A stretch of 38,479 nucleotides of DNA, taken from a virus. The position numbers were made by a program, and so were the translations under genes. The stretch covers positions 1 through 38,479 of the IMG/VR virus record IMGVR_UViG_3300042391_000877; one strand, 5' to 3'. Under the pieces are notes generated by a model, which was not told where the DNA came from, made no database searches, and worked only from the letters and a program-made list of their open reading frames with translations. This document shows positions 34,694-38,479 of this stretch, piece by piece. Within the stretch, counting starts at the first letter, position 1. Every line of letters starts with the position of its first letter.

Positions 34694-35632
34694 ATGAAAA
34701 AAGTTTTAGTAACAGGTTGTAGTGGATTAGTTGGAATACATTTAGTAAAAAAATGTTTAACAGCAGGATATGAAGTAATTGGTGTTGATATGAGACAATC
34801 ACCAAATTTACCAATATCTGAAAAATTTACATTTTATGAAATGGATTTAACAATAGAAGATAATGTTAAGAATCTTTTCTTTTATGAAACTCCGGATGCA
34901 GTATTCAATTGTTTTGGTGTTAAGGGTTCTCCATTAAGAGCAAAGAATAGTCCGGTAGATTTCTTATATCCATCATTTAAAATTAATACTGAAATTATTA
35001 ATCAATGTTCAAAAAATAATATTTGGTTAGTATTTGTTAGTTCAGTTGGTGTATATGCACCAGCAGAAACATTTGTAGAAGATAGTGTATGGAAAACATT
35101 ACCATCAGAAGCAGATTGGTTTCCAAGTTGGAGTAAGAGAATGGGTGAGGTTTTATTAGAAGCATACAAAGTTCAATACAATTATACAAATTGGGCAATC
35201 ATAAGACCAGCAAACATTTTTGGTGAGTATGATAACTTTGATGGAACGGGAACAGTAATTGCAACTCAATGTAAAAAAGTATTTGAAGCAGAAAATGAAA
35301 TTGAAGCATGGGGTGATGGAACACCAATTAGAGATTTTGTTTATGCAGGTGATGTAGCAAATGCAATTTTATCTTTATATGAAAAACAAATACATACTAC
35401 AATTAACTTTGGTGCAGGTGAGGAAATTACAATCAAATCAATGATTGAACAACTTATTAAAATTAGTGGTAAAAATATAGATATAAAATGGGACACTACA
35501 AAACCAAATGGTGACCGTCGTAGACAAATGGACACAACACTACAAAAAGAAATAGGATTATTGCCAGTATTGGGATTCAATGAAGCTTTAAAATTGACAT
35601 ATGAAAGTTATATCTCAAACAGAACTAGATAA
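34694..35632 (+). CDS. NAD-dependent epimerase/dehydratase-like SDR lacking the catalytic Tyr
   Basis: A 312-residue extended SDR. It has the Rossmann motif GCSGLVG (about 8-14), DMR for the cofactor ribose, SSVGVYAP for the catalytic Ser region, and a C-terminal IRDFVYAGDVANAI (about 214-227) and INFGAGEEITI typical of sugar epimerases. The YxxxK site reads W142-F143-P144-S145-W146-S147-K148. The Lys is present but the Tyr position is Pro, which should disable or alter redox catalysis. It may be a regulatory or binding partner, or use another base. The next gene begins inside it, 32 nt before its stop. Confidence 0.8.
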   Translation: MKKVLVTGCSGLVGIHLVKKCLTAGYEVIGVDMRQSPNLPISEKFTFYEMDLTIEDNVKNLFFYETPDAVFNCFGVKGSPLRAKNSPVDFLYPSFKINTEIINQCSKNNIWLVFVSSVGVYAPAETFVEDSVWKTLPSEADWFPSWSKRMGEVLLEAYKVQYNYTNWAIIRPANIFGEYDNFDGTGTVIATQCKKVFEAENEIEAWGDGTPIRDFVYAGDVANAILSLYEKQIHTTINFGAGEEITIKSMIEQLIKISGKNIDIKWDTTKPNGDRRRQMDTTLQKEIGLLPVLGFNEALKLTYESYISNRTR

Positions 35633-36284
35633 AGAACAATTATATTTAGAAAAACAAAAGCAAATAATTTCAGAAGAACGTGAGAAATTAATAATTGAAC
35701 GTAGTAGGTTATACTATGAATGGCGAGATTTACAGGAATTGGATGAAGAATATAAAAAAATAAGAGAAAATCTAAATGAATCTAATGCTATTTTAATTGA
35801 TGAAATGAATAAAAGACATGAATTAAATAAAAAAGCAAAAGAAGATTTTTGGGCAAATGAAATTGGTGAACAAAGAAAAAAACAAGAAAAAGAATTTGAC
35901 ATACAATTAGCAAATGATAGAAAACTATTTGAAACGATAACAAAAAAATTAGAAAAAGAAATTACAGATAAACATAAAAAAATTATAAAAGAACAAGAAT
36001 CAGAATTAGAAAAACAATTAGTAAAAGATAGAAAACGATTAGATACAATTCGAAATGAAATATACAATGATATTAATACTGCACATTCTATAATAAAAAC
36101 AGAATTGGAACTGGAATTAGAAAATCATATAATTTTTATTAGAAAACAAAAGGAAAATGAATTGGAATCACAACTAACTGAGGATAGAAATCGATTAGAT
36201 AAAATTAGAGCCGAAATAGCTGAGGAGATTGCAATAGAAACTGCTAAATTAAATATTTATAAAAAATCAAAACAAATTATATAA
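35601..36284 (+). CDS. Coiled-coil protein, copy 1
   Basis: A 227-residue protein that is almost entirely charged coiled coil (Glu/Lys/Arg/Ile/Leu heptads, many EKQKQII, EREKL, EKQLVKDRKRLD repeats), with no other domain. The N-terminus MKVISQTELDKE aligns with MKVISKKELNKE of the next gene, which supports this start even though it overlaps the upstream epimerase-like gene by 32 nt. Internal near-repeats (ANDRKLFETI, VKDRKRLDTIRNEI, TEDRNRLDKIRAEI) recur about every 60 residues. The function is unknown; scaffold or length-measuring roles are guesses. Confidence 0.65.
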   Translation: MKVISQTELDKEQLYLEKQKQIISEEREKLIIERSRLYYEWRDLQELDEEYKKIRENLNESNAILIDEMNKRHELNKKAKEDFWANEIGEQRKKQEKEFDIQLANDRKLFETITKKLEKEITDKHKKIIKEQESELEKQLVKDRKRLDTIRNEIYNDINTAHSIIKTELELELENHIIFIRKQKENELESQLTEDRNRLDKIRAEIAEEIAIETAKLNIYKKSKQII

Positions 36285-36299
36285 ATTAATAATTATAGC

Positions 36300-36698
36300 A
36301 TGAAAGTGATATCTAAAAAAGAATTAAATAAAGAAATGGAATATTTAGAAAAGCAAAAACAAATAATCGCAGATGAAAGAGAAAAGATTATGTTAGAGCG
36401 TAGTAAAATATACTATGAATGGAAAGATATTGAACATGAAAAAGAAAATATAGCAATAGAAAGAAATAGGATAAATGAAGCAAGAGCAAATGTGGGAAAG
36501 GAATTAGCAAAATTAAATAAAGAAATAAAAGATGCTAAAAATTTAGAAATTGAAAGATTAAAAAACGAATTTATTTCAATTGAAAAACAATTAGATATTG
36601 ATAGAACAAGATTAGATAAAATAAGATTTGATTTGGCAGAAGAAATGGCAATAGAGGAATCAAATTTATTAAATAAAAAACCAAAAAACCTAATATAA
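36300..36698 (+). CDS. Coiled-coil protein, copy 2
   Basis: A 132-residue shortened paralog of the preceding protein. The shared N-terminus is MKVIS-KEL-KE, then YLEKQKQII, EREK, YYEW-D (about 15-44). The C-terminal IDRTRLDKIRFDLAEEMAIE aligns with the end of copy 1 (DRNRLDKIRAEIAEEIAIE). It therefore looks like copy 1 with the middle repeats missing. It is 15 nt downstream of copy 1, and its stop overlaps the next start (TAATG). The function is unknown. Confidence 0.6.
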   Translation: MKVISKKELNKEMEYLEKQKQIIADEREKIMLERSKIYYEWKDIEHEKENIAIERNRINEARANVGKELAKLNKEIKDAKNLEIERLKNEFISIEKQLDIDRTRLDKIRFDLAEEMAIEESNLLNKKPKNLI

Positions 36699-37417
36699 TG
36701 TTACAGATTCAGAATACCGAATACGCAATTGGAACTATATGGGATTTCTTAAATAAAAGTGAAACTGAAACAATTAAATCTTTTTATGATGTATTAATAC
36801 AATATAAAAATAATAAAGATTTGGTTACTTATTTATATTCTTCTATGAACCCACATCCTAAGTACATAGATAGTGGATATTATGATGAAGAAACTTTTAA
36901 AGAAATAAAACAATTTGTTGATAGTAGTAATGATATAAGATATCAACCGCATCAACAAAATAAAATGTTACACCAACGTTGTTATGAATTAGCAGAAAGA
37001 ATTGGATTAGGTAGTACTTATTTTAATAAAGTATTCTATCCTATAATGGACAAAGTATGTGCCGGTATTATAAATAAACATTATGAACTAAATATTTCAG
37101 CAAACGATATTAAAAGTGTAGCACAAATAACTTGGTATACCGATGGTGATTTTATTACAATGCATGATGATGGTTATGTTAACGATAGATTATGTGCGGT
37201 ATTAATTTATTTAACGCCACCCGAACATTATAATATGAATGGTGGGGAATTAGTATTAAAAAATAGACAAAATCATATTGATATTGTATATCCGGTATTA
37301 GGAAATTATAGTGTATTAGATTTTACAAAAAGTATGCCAGTACATTCGGTACATAAAGTAATGAATGATTTTAATAGGTTTGCATATTTAAACTTTGTTG
37401 TATTAAAAAATAAATAA
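36698..37417 (+). CDS. 2OG-Fe(II) oxygenase
   Basis: A 239-residue prolyl-4-hydroxylase-like enzyme: H156-D-D158 (TMHDDG), distal H216 (PVHSV), and R227 (NRFA) for 2OG binding, with AVLIYLTPP...GGELVLK...YSVLDF in between. H219 next to the distal His could be an alternative ligand. The N-terminal 150 residues are longer than the catalytic fold needs and are unassigned. It is coupled to the coiled-coil gene and followed with no gap by a second oxygenase. The substrate is unknown; protein, sugar or lipid hydroxylation are all possible. Confidence 0.85.
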   Translation: MLQIQNTEYAIGTIWDFLNKSETETIKSFYDVLIQYKNNKDLVTYLYSSMNPHPKYIDSGYYDEETFKEIKQFVDSSNDIRYQPHQQNKMLHQRCYELAERIGLGSTYFNKVFYPIMDKVCAGIINKHYELNISANDIKSVAQITWYTDGDFITMHDDGYVNDRLCAVLIYLTPPEHYNMNGGELVLKNRQNHIDIVYPVLGNYSVLDFTKSMPVHSVHKVMNDFNRFAYLNFVVLKNK

Positions 37418-38074
37418 ATGTTATATACGGGTAAAGGATATTATGCTGGGTCTGGTTTAGAATTTTTTGGTAAATCATACGAATTACTACTTAATCAGTA
37501 TTTAACTAAAATTATAGATTATAAAGAATTTGAATACCAAATAGTATATTCTTTAAAAGAAGTATATAATGTAAGATTAGTACCATCTAATGATTTTGAA
37601 AGTCAAAACAAACACAAAGAATCAGTTATTGAAAACCATAAAGATTTAGCACAAATTTGGTTTGAACATTTATATAATGGACATGTAGATTGTGAATTAA
37701 TTTCTAAATATTGTTATTCAAAATTACAAGAATTATATCCTAGAAATTATTATGTATTTGGAAACCCATCTTTTAATTTAACTTTATATAATAAAGATTG
37801 TTTTATTAAAAAGCATAAAGATGGCGAGGATGATGATAAAATTAGAATATGTGTAGTATTACTATATTTAAATAAAGATTGGAAAAAAGGAGATGGTGGA
37901 GAATTAATAATTACAGATTTAGATGGAAATAAATTGGAAATTACACCAGAATTTGGTAACTTTGCTATATTAGATTTTACAAATGCAAATTTAGAACATG
38001 AAGTAAAACCAATAACAAATCCAAATTTTGAAAGAAAAGCATTAATAAGTTTTATAATGAACACAAAAACATAA
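37418..38074 (+). CDS. 2OG-Fe(II) oxygenase (second of the pair)
   Basis: 218 residues with the triad H133-x-D135 (KKHKDG), H194 (LEHEV) and R206 (FERKA). The strand sequence VVLLYLNKDW...GGELIITD...PEFGNFAILDFT is very like the oxygenase at 12359-13000. The start codon directly follows the stop of the preceding gene. N-terminal features FELEHLYNGHVDCE-type are unassigned. Two oxygenases in tandem plus one near the fibre gene suggest several hydroxylation targets or successive steps on one target. Confidence 0.85.
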   Translation: MLYTGKGYYAGSGLEFFGKSYELLLNQYLTKIIDYKEFEYQIVYSLKEVYNVRLVPSNDFESQNKHKESVIENHKDLAQIWFEHLYNGHVDCELISKYCYSKLQELYPRNYYVFGNPSFNLTLYNKDCFIKKHKDGEDDDKIRICVVLLYLNKDWKKGDGGELIITDLDGNKLEITPEFGNFAILDFTNANLEHEVKPITNPNFERKALISFIMNTKT

Positions 38075-38075
38075 T

Positions 38076-38479
38076 ATGATAAACAAAGATTCAAAAATCC
38101 TGATAACAGGTGGTTCTGGCTTAGTAGGTCAAAATTTAACAAACCGATTACACAAAGAAGGTTACACAAATATTAGAGTAAATTTACACAAAAGAGGAGT
38201 ACGAACACCAATCGATGGTGTAGAGTATGTTCATTTTGATTTAAAAACATACGAAGGGTGTTTAGATGCAACCAAAGGAATTGATGTAGTATATCACGCG
38301 GCAGCAAGTACATCAAACGCAGTAGACACAGTAGTTGACCCATTGGCACATGTTACACCAAACGTAGCAATGAACAATTTCTTAATTGATGCCAGTTGGA
38401 GAAATAAGGTTCAACATTACATCTTCTTATCATCTAATACAGTTTATCCACCAAAAGGAGATAAGCCCGTAGTAGAGAC
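38076..38479 (+). CDS. NAD-dependent nucleotide-sugar epimerase / GDP-fucose synthase-like SDR (3' end outside window)
   Basis: The first 134 residues of an extended SDR; the frame runs off the right edge. The Rossmann motif GGSGLVG is at 12-18, VYHAAA (about 75) marks the usual fourth strand, and FLSSNTVYPP (about 118-127) resembles the GSSCIYP segment of GDP-L-fucose synthase. The active-site YxxxK lies beyond the window, so its state is unknown. The ATG follows the upstream stop by one nucleotide. It is likely part of the sugar-synthesis set; the assignment to fucose-type chemistry is tentative. Confidence 0.8.
   Translation, partial: MINKDSKILITGGSGLVGQNLTNRLHKEGYTNIRVNLHKRGVRTPIDGVEYVHFDLKTYEGCLDATKGIDVVYHAAASTSNAVDTVVDPLAHVTPNVAMNNFLIDASWRNKVQHYIFLSSNTVYPPKGDKPVVE

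Noticed and set aside
8311-38169. Minus-strand open frames (for example 8311-8655, 22822-23163, 25817-26164, 35714-36067, 37750-38169) and plus-strand shadows at 16027-16209 and 27318-27512
   Set aside because: All lie opposite or inside clearly coding frames and have Phe/Leu/Ser- or Ile/Tyr-rich translations typical of antisense or frame-shifted AT-rich genes, with no motif and no separate leader.
1-38479. tRNA genes, CRISPR arrays, insertion sequences or integrase
   Set aside because: Gaps between genes are too short (at most about 110 nt), and no cloverleaf, regular direct repeats, transposase or recombinase was recognised.

Overview
The window is a strongly AT-rich, gene-dense stretch with every supported gene on the + strand. 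Many stop/start junctions overlap (ATGA or TAATG). It reads as part of a large tailed-phage genome with a T4-like (myovirus) gene repertoire: baseplate and tail proteins, a DNA primase, a T7-type Holliday-junction resolvase and an Mre11/Rad50 (T4 gp47/gp46-type) nuclease. Start codons are preceded by A-rich tracts and not by AGGAGG. One promoter-like site (TTG, 20 nt, TATATTTG, before 8177) fits the Bacteroidota TTG/TAnnTTTG pattern. A Bacteroidota (flavobacterium-like) host is therefore my inference, not a demonstrated fact. No tRNA, CRISPR array, insertion sequence or integrase was seen, and no gene-free stretch exceeds about 110 bases.

Layout. 1-7733: tail and baseplate genes. A >1350-residue LamG-containing protein enters from the left edge, followed by three proteins that share mosaic modules and a small unknown, with a clear terminator at 6043-6074. 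7736-12346: DNA metabolism (endonuclease I-like resolvase, primase, and a single-chain Mre11-Rad50 fusion). 12359-17745: a 2OG-Fe(II) oxygenase, a 1382-residue serine-rich tail fibre with repeats, and two small proteins, the second resembling a tail-fibre assembly chaperone. 17753-38479: an uninterrupted run of about 23 genes for making or modifying glycans or surface molecules. It includes GT-B and GT-A glycosyltransferases, an SGNH-like protein, a methyltransferase, three GT7-type (beta-4-galactosyltransferase-like) enzymes each carrying a LamG domain, a stand-alone LamG protein, two radical SAM/twitch proteins, three NAD-dependent sugar epimerases/dehydratases (the last cut by the window edge), a RmlC-like epimerase, half of a TPP-dependent E1 enzyme, a pair of unknown paralogs, a pair of coiled-coil paralogs and two 2OG oxygenases.

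How they may work together. The right half looks like a phage-borne pathway that makes an unusual nucleotide-activated sugar (epimerases, RmlC-like, TPP enzyme, radical SAM), transfers it (GT-A, GT-B, GT7-LamG) and trims or decorates it (methyltransferase, SGNH-like, 2OG oxygenases). Its position directly behind the tail fibre and chaperone suggests that the virion fibre or the host surface is the target; the sequence cannot say which. The most unusual feature is the GT7-LamG architecture. The LamG domain is inserted inside the galactosyltransferase fold, between the GWGxEDD motif and the C-terminal His/DGLNS segment, in three consecutive paralogs. The first paralog has lost part of its catalytic acidic motif. 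The cassette also appears to have grown by local duplication: GT7-LamG x3, radical SAM x2, unknown family x2, coiled coil x2, 2OG oxygenase x2 (adjacent) and SDR x3.
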